Assembly: GCF_000337495.1 (NCBI RefSeq) | Contig: NZ_AOIS01000067.1 | Location: 149,466 to 213,465 of the forward strand | From: Haloterrigena salina JCM 13891 | GTDB taxonomy: Archaea; Halobacteriota; Halobacteria; Halobacteriales; Natrialbaceae | Direction of reading: 5' to 3' | DNA: 64,000 bases | Part shown: positions 23,777 through 32,941 of the stretch, in pieces | Position numbering within the stretch: position 1 is the first letter of the stretch | How the letters are laid out: the number at the start of each line of letters is the position of its first letter | Position numbers and translations under genes: made by a program | The notes under the pieces: model-generated | What the model was told of the DNA's origin: nothing | Seen by the model: the letters and a program-made list of their open reading frames with translations, nothing else | Database searches by the model: none

Positions 23777-26700
23777 TTAGGAGTCGCCGCCGAATCGAGC
23801 GCGCACCCGACCGTCGCGATCGGCGAGGCGCGACTCGAGGACCGGAATGGGATCTCGGTCTGCGTCCTCGAGCGGCGACTCGTCGTCCGACTGGGCACAC
23901 GCGGCCAGCGCGCCGGCGGCCGTCGCTCGGACGTCCGCGTCGGGGTCCTCGAGCGCCGCGAGCAGCGCCGGCACGGCGTCCGCGAAGCCGGCCGGGTCGT
24001 CGTCGGCCATCATCTCGAGGATTCGGCCGGCGGTGACCCGGACGACGGGACTGTCGGCCCCGAGCCCGCCGGCGATTTTCTCGATCCCGGTCGGTCGGAG
24101 CGTCGCAGACTCGTCGGCCAGCACGGCCAGCGCGAGGACGGCGAGGCCGGCGACCCACGGCTCCGCGTCCAGCCGGTCGCCCATCCCCGAGAGCTGGGTG
24201 TTGATCCCGTCGGTGTGGGTCGGCGTCTCGCCGCCGGCCGCCAGCGAGGCGGCGTCGAGCAGTCGGTCGTCGACCGCCTCGAGTTCGGATTCCAACGCGC
24301 TTCCGTCGTCGCGGCCGGTGACCGCGAGGGTGCCGAGCGCGAGCGCGGCGTAGCCCCGGATCGCCTCGTCGTCAGGCTCTCCGTCCCCGCTCCGTCCGGC
24401 ACCTCCCGCCCGCTCCGCGAGCAGGTCGGCCAGTCGGTCTCGCCCGGCCGCCGCGTCGTCGGGCGCCGTCGCCGCGAGCCGGGCGAGCTCCCCCGCGGTC
24501 GCGCGTCGGTCTCCGTCGGCATCGAGCCGATCGACCAGCGCTCCGGTGACGGTGCCGGCGTCGCCGCCGTCCGCCGCGACGGCCGTCGTCAGCGCGCGCA
24601 GGAGCGCCGGCGCGTCGGCCTCGCCCGGCGCGAACCGCTCGAGCAGCGACGGGACGGCCGCGGCGACCGGCTCCGAGTTCCGCTGTGCGACGTCCCCGAG
24701 CGCGGCGGCGACGGCGGCCGACCGGTCGTCGTCCGATAGCGACTCGAGAACCACGTCGGTCGGCGTCGGTTCGACGTCTGCGTCCGCCGCGAGCGTCGTC
24801 TCGAGCGCGTCCAGCGCCGCGACGCGAACGGCCGACGTCGGATCGACCAGCAGCTCACGGAGCGCTTCGACGACGGCTTCGGCCTCCGCTCCGGACTCGA
24901 AGCCGAGCGTGGCGAGAGCCTCGCAGGCGGCGACGCGGACCCGCTCCGCCTCGGCCGTCGTCTCCGCGACGGCCAGCGACAGTGTCGGCCGACAGTCGTT
25001 GCCGGCGTCGGATGCGACCTCGGCGAGGGTCCGGCGAACGGTCCGGCGAACGGAACGATCCGGATCGTCCAGCGCCGTCAGCAAGGAGACCAACACGTCG
25101 TCCTCGCGGACGTCGTCGGGAGTCGACGCCGCGACCCGCGAGAGGGCGATCGCCGCGTTGTTCCGAACCGTCGCGTCCTCGTCGGCGCTCCGCGCCTCCC
25201 CCCCGAGCCGTTCTGCCAGCGGGCCGACGGCGCCGCGAACCGCCAGCGGGCGTTCGGCCGCGACGGTCACGAGATCCCGCGTCGCGGCCCGCCGAACGGC
25301 GGCCGCGTCGTCGTCGAGCCGCCGGGTCAGCGACCGGACCGCCGGATGGGCGTCGGCGGTCGCCGACCGCGCGACGTCGGCGATGCCGCGGGCCGCGTGC
25401 CCCTGAACCCACTCGTCGCCCTCTTCCGAGGCGTTCTCCGCCTCGCCCTCGAGGGCCTCGAGGAGCGCGGAAACGTCGGTCCCCTCGGCACGCGTCTCAC
25501 GTGCGAGCGCGGCCAGCGCGTCGGTCGCGGGCCGGCGGACCGGTTCGTGGGGGTCGTCGATCCGATCCGCGAGGGCGGGGACGACCGGTCCGATCGCGTT
25601 CGGCGAGGACGCCGCTACGGCGGCGATCGCCCGGGCCGCATCGAGGCGAACGCTCTCGTCGTCGGCGTCGGCGACGGCGGCCAGTTCGGTCACGACGGGT
25701 TCGACCGCGTCCGGTTGCGCGTCCGCGACAGCCGCGATCGCCGTGACGCCGTGACGCTGAACCGGTTCGACGTCCGTCTCCAACCGTCGGGCCAGCGGGC
25801 GGACGGCGTCGGCGATCGCGGTCGGGCGCTCCGCCGCAACCGATGCGAGTGTCCCGGCGGCGTCCGTCCGAACGGCCTCGAGCGGGTCGTCGAGCCGGGC
25901 GACGAGCGCGGCGGTCGCCGACGCGACGCCGGCGGGTTCGGCCGCCGCGATTTCGCGCAGCGCGCCGACGCACTCGCGGCGGATCGCCGCCGCGTCGTCG
26001 AGTCGATCCGCAAGTCGATCGACGGCGTCGACGACCGCCCCGGGTCGATCGGTCGCGATCGACTCGAGGGCGAGGGCGGCGTCGTGACGGACCCCTTCTC
26101 GGTCGTCCGCGAGGCGGGCGGCGATCGGATCGACCGCGTCGGCGACGGCCGCCGGCGAGTCGTCGGCGATCGCTCGAAGCGCTTCCATCGCGTAGCCGCC
26201 GATCGCTCCGGCCTCGGCGGACGCGGTCGCGCCGTCCGGGTCGTCCGCCTGGTCCTCGAGTCGGTCGACCAGCGCCGGGACGGACTCGAGGACCGCGTCG
26301 GGAGCGGCCGTCGCGACCGCCGCGAGAACCGCCGTCGCGTTCTCGCGGACGGCGGCCGTCTCGTCGTCGGCCGCGGCGGCGACATCGTCGACGACGGCGA
26401 CGACCTGTTCGGGCTGGGCATCGGCGACGGCCGCGAGCGCGTCGGTCGTCCGAACCCTGACCCGCTCGTTCCCGTCGGTCGCGTAGCGCCCGAGCGCCTC
26501 GATCGAGTCGGCGACTGCTGCGGGAGCTTCGGCCGCGACGGCCGCGAGCGCGTCGGCCGCGTCCGCGCGGACGGTCGCACTCGCGGCTTCGTCGCTCGTC
26601 CTCGAGGCGCTCCGCGCCTCGCCCTCCAGCCGGTCGGTCAGCGCGGGGATCGACTCGCGAACGGCGCCGGGATGGTCGGCCGCGACGGCGGACAGCGCGG

Positions 26701-26941
26701 CGGCGGCGTGGGATCTGATCGACGGCTCGTCCTCGAGGCGGTCGGTCAGCGCCGGGACGGCCGAGCGAACGTCCGCCGGCCGCTCGGCGGCCTTCGTGGC
26801 GAGCGTGCGCGCGGCGTACTCACGAACGTCGGGATCGTCGGCCGCGAGGAACTCCTCGAGTTGATCGATTCCGACGGTGACTTCGATCCCGTCGCCCCCT
26901 CCGATTCCCGGTCCGTCAGCGATTTTGTCGGGTCCTGACAT
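23777..26941 (-). CDS. Very long HEAT-repeat (PBS-lyase-type) protein
   Basis: A 1054-residue protein made almost wholly of HEAT-like helical repeats of about 38-43 residues, roughly 25 of them. Recurring units look like AVPALTDRLEDEPSIRSHAAAALSAVA and AVDRLADRLDDAAAIRRECVG in pieces; each has an A-helix ending LxxRLDD and a B-helix VRxxAAxALxxIA. The first 25 residues are a non-repeat acidic leader (DGIEVTVGIDQLEEFLAADD). There is no signal peptide, membrane helix or catalytic domain, so a cytosolic scaffold is likely; some family members are lyases acting on bilin, but without nearby partners that cannot be claimed. The gene is alanine-rich and extremely G+C-rich, giving long empty frames on the other strand. 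Confidence 0.8.
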   Translation of the reverse strand: MSGPDKIADGPGIGGGDGIEVTVGIDQLEEFLAADDPDVREYAARTLATKAAERPADVRSAVPALTDRLEDEPSIRSHAAAALSAVAADHPGAVRESIPALTDRLEGEARSASRTSDEAASATVRADAADALAAVAAEAPAAVADSIEALGRYATDGNERVRVRTTDALAAVADAQPEQVVAVVDDVAAAADDETAAVRENATAVLAAVATAAPDAVLESVPALVDRLEDQADDPDGATASAEAGAIGGYAMEALRAIADDSPAAVADAVDPIAARLADDREGVRHDAALALESIATDRPGAVVDAVDRLADRLDDAAAIRRECVGALREIAAAEPAGVASATAALVARLDDPLEAVRTDAAGTLASVAAERPTAIADAVRPLARRLETDVEPVQRHGVTAIAAVADAQPDAVEPVVTELAAVADADDESVRLDAARAIAAVAASSPNAIGPVVPALADRIDDPHEPVRRPATDALAALARETRAEGTDVSALLEALEGEAENASEEGDEWVQGHAARGIADVARSATADAHPAVRSLTRRLDDDAAAVRRAATRDLVTVAAERPLAVRGAVGPLAERLGGEARSADEDATVRNNAAIALSRVAASTPDDVREDDVLVSLLTALDDPDRSVRRTVRRTLAEVASDAGNDCRPTLSLAVAETTAEAERVRVAACEALATLGFESGAEAEAVVEALRELLVDPTSAVRVAALDALETTLAADADVEPTPTDVVLESLSDDDRSAAVAAALGDVAQRNSEPVAAAVPSLLERFAPGEADAPALLRALTTAVAADGGDAGTVTGALVDRLDADGDRRATAGELARLAATAPDDAAAGRDRLADLLAERAGGAGRSGDGEPDDEAIRGYAALALGTLAVTGRDDGSALESELEAVDDRLLDAASLAAGGETPTHTDGINTQLSGMGDRLDAEPWVAGLAVLALAVLADESATLRPTGIEKIAGGLGADSPVVRVTAGRILEMMADDDPAGFADAVPALLAALEDPDADVRATAAGALAACAQSDDESPLEDADRDPIPVLESRLADRDGRVRARFGGDS

Positions 26942-27185
26942 GCTGTGAGGTGCGACGCCCGACGGCGTCGCGAGGTTGGTACTGACATATGCGAACAGAC
27001 TTAGTTAATTCTACTCCCGGGAGCGGCCGATTCAACCGCCGGCGATCGCACCGTTGACCCGCCGAACGCGTCCCATCAGGTGCAGGCATGTCGCACTCGT
27101 CGGTCGTCGCAATAGAGTCTACAACGGCCGAGTACACGACGACTCGACGAACGAGCGTGCCGACGACTGACGCAAACGAGTTCCG

Positions 27186-28781
27186 ATGACTGATCAGGGT
27201 GCGAACCGAACAGGCGGGATGACGCGACGCGACCTGCTCGTCGCTCTCGGCGGGGCGAGCACGGCAACGATGGCGGGCTGTTCGACGACGCTCGGAACGG
27301 ACGCGGGCTCGACGCTCCGCGTCGGAACGCTCCGGCCGCCGCTCTCTCTCGATCCGATCACCGCGCGGGCGATCGGTTCGGAGCAGGCGATCGATCGGAT
27401 CTTCGAGGGGCTCTACGGCTACGGCGAGGAAACCGATATCGTTCCCGCGATCGCGGCCGGCGATCCGGAACTCGATAACGGCGGCCGGGAGGTCGTCGTC
27501 GAACTCGACGAGGGCGCGCGGTTTCAGAACGACCGAGCGGTGACCGCCGAGGACGTAGTTTACTCCTACACCGCGCCGCTCGAGGAGGACGCGCCGACGG
27601 AATGGCTGGTGAGCCCGTTCGAATCGGTCGAGGCCGACGGCGAGCACACCGTTCGGTTCACGCTGGCGGAGCCGTACCCGGCGCTCGAGCACGCGCTCAC
27701 GCATCCGATCGTGCCCCGACAGGAGCGCGAGGACGATAAGGAGGCGTTCGCCGCGAACCCGATCGGCGCCGGCCCGTTCGAGGTGGCGTCGTTCAGCGCG
27801 GAGAAGAAGACCACGCTGCGGCGCTGGGACGACTACTGGGGCGAGACTCCGCCCGCGATCGATCGGCTCACGATGGTCTACGTCGAGTTTCCGGTGACCC
27901 AGCTGACCAGCCTCCGGACGAATCGCAACGATATGATCGAGCCGGTCTCGCCGCTGATCGTCGATCACGTCAGCGACGTCGCGAACGCGTCGGTGAAGCG
28001 CCGGCAGGGGTACACGTCGTTTTACTACGGGTTCAATCTGAACGAGGGGCCCACGACCGACCCGCGAGTCCGCGAGGCGATCAGCTACTGCATCGACCTC
28101 GAGAAGGCGGTCTCGGAGTTCATCGAGCCGATGGGCCAGCGCCAGTACGGCCCGCTGCCGCCGCCGGTCGCCGAGGAGTGGGACATGCCGACCGACGAGT
28201 GGGCGGAGCTCGCGAACGAGAAGAACCCCGAACGCGCACGCGACCTCTTTCGCGAGGCCGACGCGGCCAGCGGCCAGCTTCGCATCCTGACCTCGACGGA
28301 TCCCAAACACAAGGAGTTCGGCGAGGCGCTCGCCGGCGGCCTCCGGGACGCCAGCCACGGCGCGCTCACCGTCTCGACGTCCGAAACGAAATTCCTCGAG
28401 CGACACGTCTCCGGCTCCGAGCGCGACTACTCGGTGTTCGTCGGGGAGATCACGGGCACACCCGATCCGGACACGCATCTCTATCCGACGTTCCACGAGA
28501 ACATGACCGGCGTGACGAACGGGACCTTCTACCGCGAGGACGCGGTCATGGAACGACTCACGACGGCGCGAACGACGACGGATCGCGAGCAGCGACGCCG
28601 CCTCTACGAAACGGCGATCACCCGGTTGCTCGAGGATCGCGTCTGCCTGCCGATCTGCTCGTTCGAGAACAGCTTCGCCGTGGACGCGGGCGTCGAGAAC
28701 TTTCGCGTCCACCCGATCGCGCGGGTCAATCCCCGGCTCGTGTGGGAAAATAGCGTCGTAACGGTGGAGTCGGGATCATGA
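27186..28781 (+). CDS. Peptide/nickel-type ABC solute-binding lipoprotein
   Basis: A 531-residue family-5 extracellular solute-binding protein. It has a twin-arginine signal and lipobox (TRRDLLVALGG ... MAGCSTT), then the family motifs LDPITARAIGSEQAIDRIFE, VELDEGARFQNDRAVTAEDV, IGAGPFEVASFSAEKKTTL and LNEGPTTDPRVREAISYCID. Such proteins capture peptides or other ligands at the cell surface for an ABC importer. No permease or ATPase gene lies nearby; instead its stop codon overlaps the start of an APC-family permease by 4 bases, so both are translated together. It may therefore cooperate with an unusual partner. An internal Met at 27219 is an alternative start. Confidence 0.88.
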   Translation: MTDQGANRTGGMTRRDLLVALGGASTATMAGCSTTLGTDAGSTLRVGTLRPPLSLDPITARAIGSEQAIDRIFEGLYGYGEETDIVPAIAAGDPELDNGGREVVVELDEGARFQNDRAVTAEDVVYSYTAPLEEDAPTEWLVSPFESVEADGEHTVRFTLAEPYPALEHALTHPIVPRQEREDDKEAFAANPIGAGPFEVASFSAEKKTTLRRWDDYWGETPPAIDRLTMVYVEFPVTQLTSLRTNRNDMIEPVSPLIVDHVSDVANASVKRRQGYTSFYYGFNLNEGPTTDPRVREAISYCIDLEKAVSEFIEPMGQRQYGPLPPPVAEEWDMPTDEWAELANEKNPERARDLFREADAASGQLRILTSTDPKHKEFGEALAGGLRDASHGALTVSTSETKFLERHVSGSERDYSVFVGEITGTPDPDTHLYPTFHENMTGVTNGTFYREDAVMERLTTARTTTDREQRRRLYETAITRLLEDRVCLPICSFENSFAVDAGVENFRVHPIARVNPRLVWENSVVTVESGS

Positions 28782-30124
28782 GCGAAAACGGAGGCGACGG
28801 TTCGGAGGACGACGGCGGTAGCTTCGGCGTCGGAACGGCCGTCGCGCTGGGCGTCGGCGGCATCGTCGGCGGCGGGATCTACGCGGCGATCGGCATCGTC
28901 GTCGCCGCCGCCGGCGTCCTGACCTGGTTCGCCTACAGCCTCGCGACCGTCGTCGTCTGCTGCTGTGCGTACTCGTACGTCAAGCTCAACGACGCGACCG
29001 ACAGCAACGGCGGCTCGGTCACCTACATCGAGGAACTGACGGGGAGATCGACGACCGCGGGCGTCGTCGGCTGGACACTCGTCGTCGGCTACATCGGAAC
29101 GATGGCGATGTACGCCTACGCGTTCGGCATGTACGGCCAGATGCTGATCGGGTTCGAGTACGTCTGGGGGCTGCCGATCCGGCAGTTCCTCTCGGTCGGC
29201 GTGCTCGCGGTCTTCGTCGGGTTGAACCTCCTCGGCGCGGGCTCGTCGGCGGCGGTCGAGCGCTATCTCGTGTTCGTCCAGGCGGGGATCATCGCCGTCT
29301 TCGGCTTCGTCGGCCTCTGGTACGGCGCGGCGCACTTCCAGTTGCGGACCGGCTTCTCGCAACTCGGTCTCAACCCCGTCATCGCCGCCTCGGTCGGGTT
29401 CGTCTCCTTCGAGGGCTGGCAGCTGCTGTTCTACGATCAGGAGCAGTTCGACGATCCCGACGAGACCCTCGCGAAGGGCGTGGCCATCTCGATCCCGATC
29501 GCGGCCGCGATCTACATCCTCGTCGGGTTCGTCATCACGACGCTGTTGCCCGAAGAGGTCGTCACCGCCCAGCCCGAGCCGGCGCTGCTCTACGGCGCCC
29601 TCCTCATCTCGAAGTGGCTCGCGCTCGCGGTCGGGCTCGCCGGCCTCATCTCGACGGCCAGCGCGATCAACTCGACGCTGTTCAGCGAGGCCATCTTCGC
29701 CAAGAACCTGATCGACGACGACATCCTGCCCCACGAGATGGGCGATCCGGACGCCGACGCCGCGCCCAAGCGGACCGTGCTCGTCATCGGCGTCCTGACG
29801 GCCGCCTTCGCCGTCCTCGGGAGCCTCGAGGCCGTCGTGGAGTTCGCCTCGCTGGCCTTCATCGTCGTCTTCGGGACGATGTGCGCGCTCGCGCTGACGG
29901 TGCGCGATTCCGACGACGTCGACGTCAATCCGATTCCGCCGCTGGTCGGCGTGATCGGTTCAGCGGCGTTCTTCGTCATGCTGACGTGGTACCTCTACTC
30001 GCAGCTCCCCGCGGTCTTCTGGCTGGTCGTCGTCATCGCCGCGGCGGTCTTCGCGATCGAGGCGCTGTACTTCAAGCGGGAGACGCTCTCGGAAGGGGTT
30101 CGAACGGTCGAAAAACGGATCTAA
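28778..30124 (+). CDS. APC-superfamily amino-acid permease
   Basis: A 448-residue permease with about 12 transmembrane helices. Helix 1 contains the unwound substrate-binding motif GVGGIVGGGIYAAIG, characteristic of APC transporters, and helix 6 follows at SVGFVSFEGWQLLFYDQEQF. The N-terminus is acidic and cytosolic. It imports or exchanges amino acids or polyamines by a secondary mechanism; the exact substrate is unknown. The ATG overlaps the solute-binding-protein stop (tcatgagc), indicating translational coupling, although APC permeases do not normally use a binding protein. The gene ends 3 bases from the convergent topA gene. Confidence 0.88.
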   Translation: MSENGGDGSEDDGGSFGVGTAVALGVGGIVGGGIYAAIGIVVAAAGVLTWFAYSLATVVVCCCAYSYVKLNDATDSNGGSVTYIEELTGRSTTAGVVGWTLVVGYIGTMAMYAYAFGMYGQMLIGFEYVWGLPIRQFLSVGVLAVFVGLNLLGAGSSAAVERYLVFVQAGIIAVFGFVGLWYGAAHFQLRTGFSQLGLNPVIAASVGFVSFEGWQLLFYDQEQFDDPDETLAKGVAISIPIAAAIYILVGFVITTLLPEEVVTAQPEPALLYGALLISKWLALAVGLAGLISTASAINSTLFSEAIFAKNLIDDDILPHEMGDPDADAAPKRTVLVIGVLTAAFAVLGSLEAVVEFASLAFIVVFGTMCALALTVRDSDDVDVNPIPPLVGVIGSAAFFVMLTWYLYSQLPAVFWLVVVIAAAVFAIEALYFKRETLSEGVRTVEKRI

Positions 30125-30126
30125 CC

Positions 30127-32607
30127 TTACGCCTTCGCCTGCCAGGTTCGAACCCGATCGGCGCTGACGCCGTCGACGTCCTCGGCGACCGCGTCCGGAT
30201 CGGCCTCGGTCAGATCGTCCAGGCTCTCGATGCCCGCGTCCGCGAGTTTCTCGACGGTCTTGGCGCCGACGCCGTCCAGCGCCTCGAGGTCGGAGCCGGA
30301 GTCGCTCTCGCGGGCCTGGAACTCCTGGTAGTTACAGATCGGACAGCCCAGCTCCCAGGGATCGTCGCCGCTGTGGACGACGAGTTCGGGCAGGTCGTGT
30401 TCGTCGCAGCGCTCGTCGGTCACCTCGATATCGCCGCGCCGGGGCAGCGGCAGCGAGTACTCGCAGTCGGGGTAGCGCGTACAGCCAACCAGTCGAGAAC
30501 CGCTCTCGAGGGTTTTGACGGCGAGTTCGCCGTCGTGTTCGTCTCCGCAGTCCGGACAGGCACCCAGCACGGGCCCCTCGCCGGCGTCTTCGGCCTTACA
30601 GAGCGGGCAGCCGTGGACGAACGTCTGCCGCCCGGCGAGCATCTTGACCTCGTTTAAGCCGTGTTCCTCGCACTCGCTCTCGAGAATCAGCGGCTTGCCC
30701 GTCGAGGGTAGCGGAAGCGTGTTCTCGCAGTCCGGATAGCCGTCGCAGCCGACGAAGTAGGAGCCGTGGCGGCTGCGCCGGACGAGCAGATCCTCGCCGC
30801 ACTCGGGGCAGGGCCCCAGCCGCTTGTCGTCCTTGAGCGACTTGCGGAGGTGGTCGCCGATCTCGTCCCGGGAGTCGGCGAGGTTCGCGAAGATCTCTTC
30901 GAGCATCTCGCGGGACTCGTCGGTGACGTCGGCCAGCGTCGCCTCGCCGCTGGCGATGGCGTCCATGTCCTGCTCGAGCTGAGCGGTCATCTCCTCGCTG
31001 ACGACGCGGTCGGCGTAGCTCTCGGCCGCGTCGACGACGGCCATCGCGAGCTTGGTCGGCCGCGGCGGATCGCTCTCGATGTAGCCCCGGTCGTACAGTT
31101 TCTCCAAGGTGTTGTGTCGGGTCGACTTCGTCCCGATCCCCATGTCCTCCATGGTCTCGATGAGCCGCGACTGGCCGTAGCGGCGGGGCGGCTGGGTCTC
31201 TTTCTCCTCGAGTTCGACGTCGGTCAGCGCGAGCTCCTCGCCCTCGGCGACGTCGGGGACGTAGTTCTCGGACGTGCTGAAGTACGGGTAGACGTCGTGG
31301 TAGCCGGGCTCGACGAGGCGCTTGCCGTTGGACTTGAGCCGGTAGTCGTCGACCTCGGTGACGACCTTGAGGTGCTCCCAGACGGCCGCGTCGGCGACGG
31401 TCGCGTAGAACCGCCGGACGACGAGCTCGAAGACCTCCCACTCGTCGTCGGAGACGTCCCCGCGGGTCGGAATCTCGCCGGTCGGGTGGATCGGCGGATG
31501 GTCGGTCGTCTCCTCGTCGCCCTCGGTGGGGACGATTTCGTCGGCCTCGAGGAGGCTCTCGGCCGAGTCGCCGAGCGTCGGGTGGCTGACGAAGTCGTCG
31601 AGCAGTTCCTCGGGATCTAAGTCGTCGGGGTAGACGGTGTTGTCCGTCCGCGGGTAGGTGATGTAGCCGGCGGTGTAGAGGTCCTCGGCGATCGACATCG
31701 CCCGCTTGGCGGAGTAGCCGAGGGCGCCGGCCGCGCGGATGAACTGGGTCGTGTTGAACGGCGTCGGCGGCGTGTCGGTCCGCGTCCGGCGGTTGACGTC
31801 GACGACGGTCGCCGAATCGCGCTCGGCCAGCGTCTCGTAGACCTCGTCGGCGACGGCCTCCTCCCAGACGCGCTCGGCCTCGTTGTCGTCCTCGTCGCGG
31901 TAGAAGTACTGGGCCTCGAACGTGGTCTCGTCCTTGGTTAAGTCGCCGAACAGCTCCCAGTAGATCTCGGGATCGAACGCCTGAATCTCGCGCTCGCGGT
32001 CGACGATCAGCTTCAGCGTCGGCGACTGCACTCGCCCGACCGAGATGAAGTCGTTGCCGAGCTGGCCCGCCGACAGCGAGAGGAAGCGGGTCAGCGCGGC
32101 ACCCCAGATCAGGTCGATGATCTGGCGGGCCTCGCCCGCGGCCGCCAGATCGAAATCGAGGTCGTCCGGATCGTCGAAGGCGCTCTGGACCTCGTTTTCC
32201 GTGATCGAGGAGAACCGAACGCGGCGGATGGGGACCTCCTCGTCGACGTCGCGGACGATGTCGTAGGCCTCCTTGCCGATGAGTTCGCCCTCGCGGTCGT
32301 AGTCGGTCGCGATGGTGACGCGGGTGGCCTTGCGCGCGAGGATGCGCAGCGTCGCGACGATGTTCTCCTTCGTCGCCGTCTTCTCGACGTTCGCGTCGAT
32401 GAGTTCGACAGGCTCGACGTCGCGCCAGTCCGAGTACTCGTCCGGGAAGTCGACGCCGACGACGTGGCCCGACAGCCCCACGCAGCGCTTGCCGCCCCAC
32501 TCGTAGACGTTGACGCCGTTCTCGCGACTCGAGTCGTAGGTGCCGCCGGAGAGGATGTCGGCGATCCGTCGCGCGGCGTTGTCCTTCTCCGTGATTATCA
32601 GCTCCAC
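30127..32607 (-). CDS. topA: DNA topoisomerase I (archaeal type IA)
   Basis: An 826-residue type IA topoisomerase that relaxes negative supercoils. The TOPRIM domain has Glu7 (IITEKDNAARRIADIL) and ATDYDREGELIG with Asp102/Asp104. The catalytic tyrosine is Tyr318 in AGYITYPRTDNT. The C-terminus holds three Cys4 zinc ribbons (PCPECGEDLLVRR with YFVGCDGYPDCENT, then two more such as ACPDCGDEHDG and GCPICNYQEF), followed by a helix-hairpin-helix tail LDGVGAKTVEKLADAGIESL. Length and domain order match haloarchaeal TopA. The start MELIITEKDNAARR is the family start. It is convergent with the APC gene. Confidence 0.96.
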   Translation of the reverse strand: MELIITEKDNAARRIADILSGGTYDSSRENGVNVYEWGGKRCVGLSGHVVGVDFPDEYSDWRDVEPVELIDANVEKTATKENIVATLRILARKATRVTIATDYDREGELIGKEAYDIVRDVDEEVPIRRVRFSSITENEVQSAFDDPDDLDFDLAAAGEARQIIDLIWGAALTRFLSLSAGQLGNDFISVGRVQSPTLKLIVDREREIQAFDPEIYWELFGDLTKDETTFEAQYFYRDEDDNEAERVWEEAVADEVYETLAERDSATVVDVNRRTRTDTPPTPFNTTQFIRAAGALGYSAKRAMSIAEDLYTAGYITYPRTDNTVYPDDLDPEELLDDFVSHPTLGDSAESLLEADEIVPTEGDEETTDHPPIHPTGEIPTRGDVSDDEWEVFELVVRRFYATVADAAVWEHLKVVTEVDDYRLKSNGKRLVEPGYHDVYPYFSTSENYVPDVAEGEELALTDVELEEKETQPPRRYGQSRLIETMEDMGIGTKSTRHNTLEKLYDRGYIESDPPRPTKLAMAVVDAAESYADRVVSEEMTAQLEQDMDAIASGEATLADVTDESREMLEEIFANLADSRDEIGDHLRKSLKDDKRLGPCPECGEDLLVRRSRHGSYFVGCDGYPDCENTLPLPSTGKPLILESECEEHGLNEVKMLAGRQTFVHGCPLCKAEDAGEGPVLGACPDCGDEHDGELAVKTLESGSRLVGCTRYPDCEYSLPLPRRGDIEVTDERCDEHDLPELVVHSGDDPWELGCPICNYQEFQARESDSGSDLEALDGVGAKTVEKLADAGIESLDDLTEADPDAVAEDVDGVSADRVRTWQAKA

Positions 32608-32941
32608 GACGGCTCACCTCCTCGAGCGATCGATTCCGGTACGGACGGGCGAGTGTCCTGCATCGTCGCTCGCTACGACCGAGGATCTGATAACGCTTTC
32701 GCCGAAAACCGACCGACAGCGCGGGTGTGCGTGCGGTGTGCGCGGTCGTGCGGTCGCGTGTGCGCGAGGTGTCAGCGGGGATGCGACCACTCGAGGAGTC
32801 CGTTCCACTCCGCCGCGTGCGCCGATCGATCGGCCCCCTGTAACCGTCTGCAAAAGCCGCTCGGTGGAGTCGGTCGGCGTTCGGGCAGTCACCGATACCG
32901 ACACCGACACCGACGAGGGTGCTCGATTCGCGAGCAAGCGG
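32608..32941. other. Intergenic region with GT-rich low-complexity tract
   Basis: No credible gene is seen. Bases 32724-32768 are an alternating purine-pyrimidine stretch made of gtgtgcg, tgcgcg and cgtgtgcg words, and 32891-32920 has repeated ccgaca/ccgata hexamers. One minus-strand frame of 107 codons exists but is basic, serine/arginine-rich and unlike haloarchaeal proteins. The region separates the topA start from the 3' end of the GH97 gene and must hold the topA promoter. Confidence 0.45.

Noticed and set aside
25346-26938. A 530-codon plus-strand frame opposite the HEAT-repeat gene
   Set aside because: The minus strand encodes clean HEAT repeats with acidic bias; the plus frame is Arg/Gly/Val-rich and repeats only because the gene does.
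32614-32937. A 107-codon minus-strand frame between topA and the GH97 gene
   Set aside because: Its peptide is basic and dominated by Ser/Val and Arg/Thr runs arising from the low-complexity tract.
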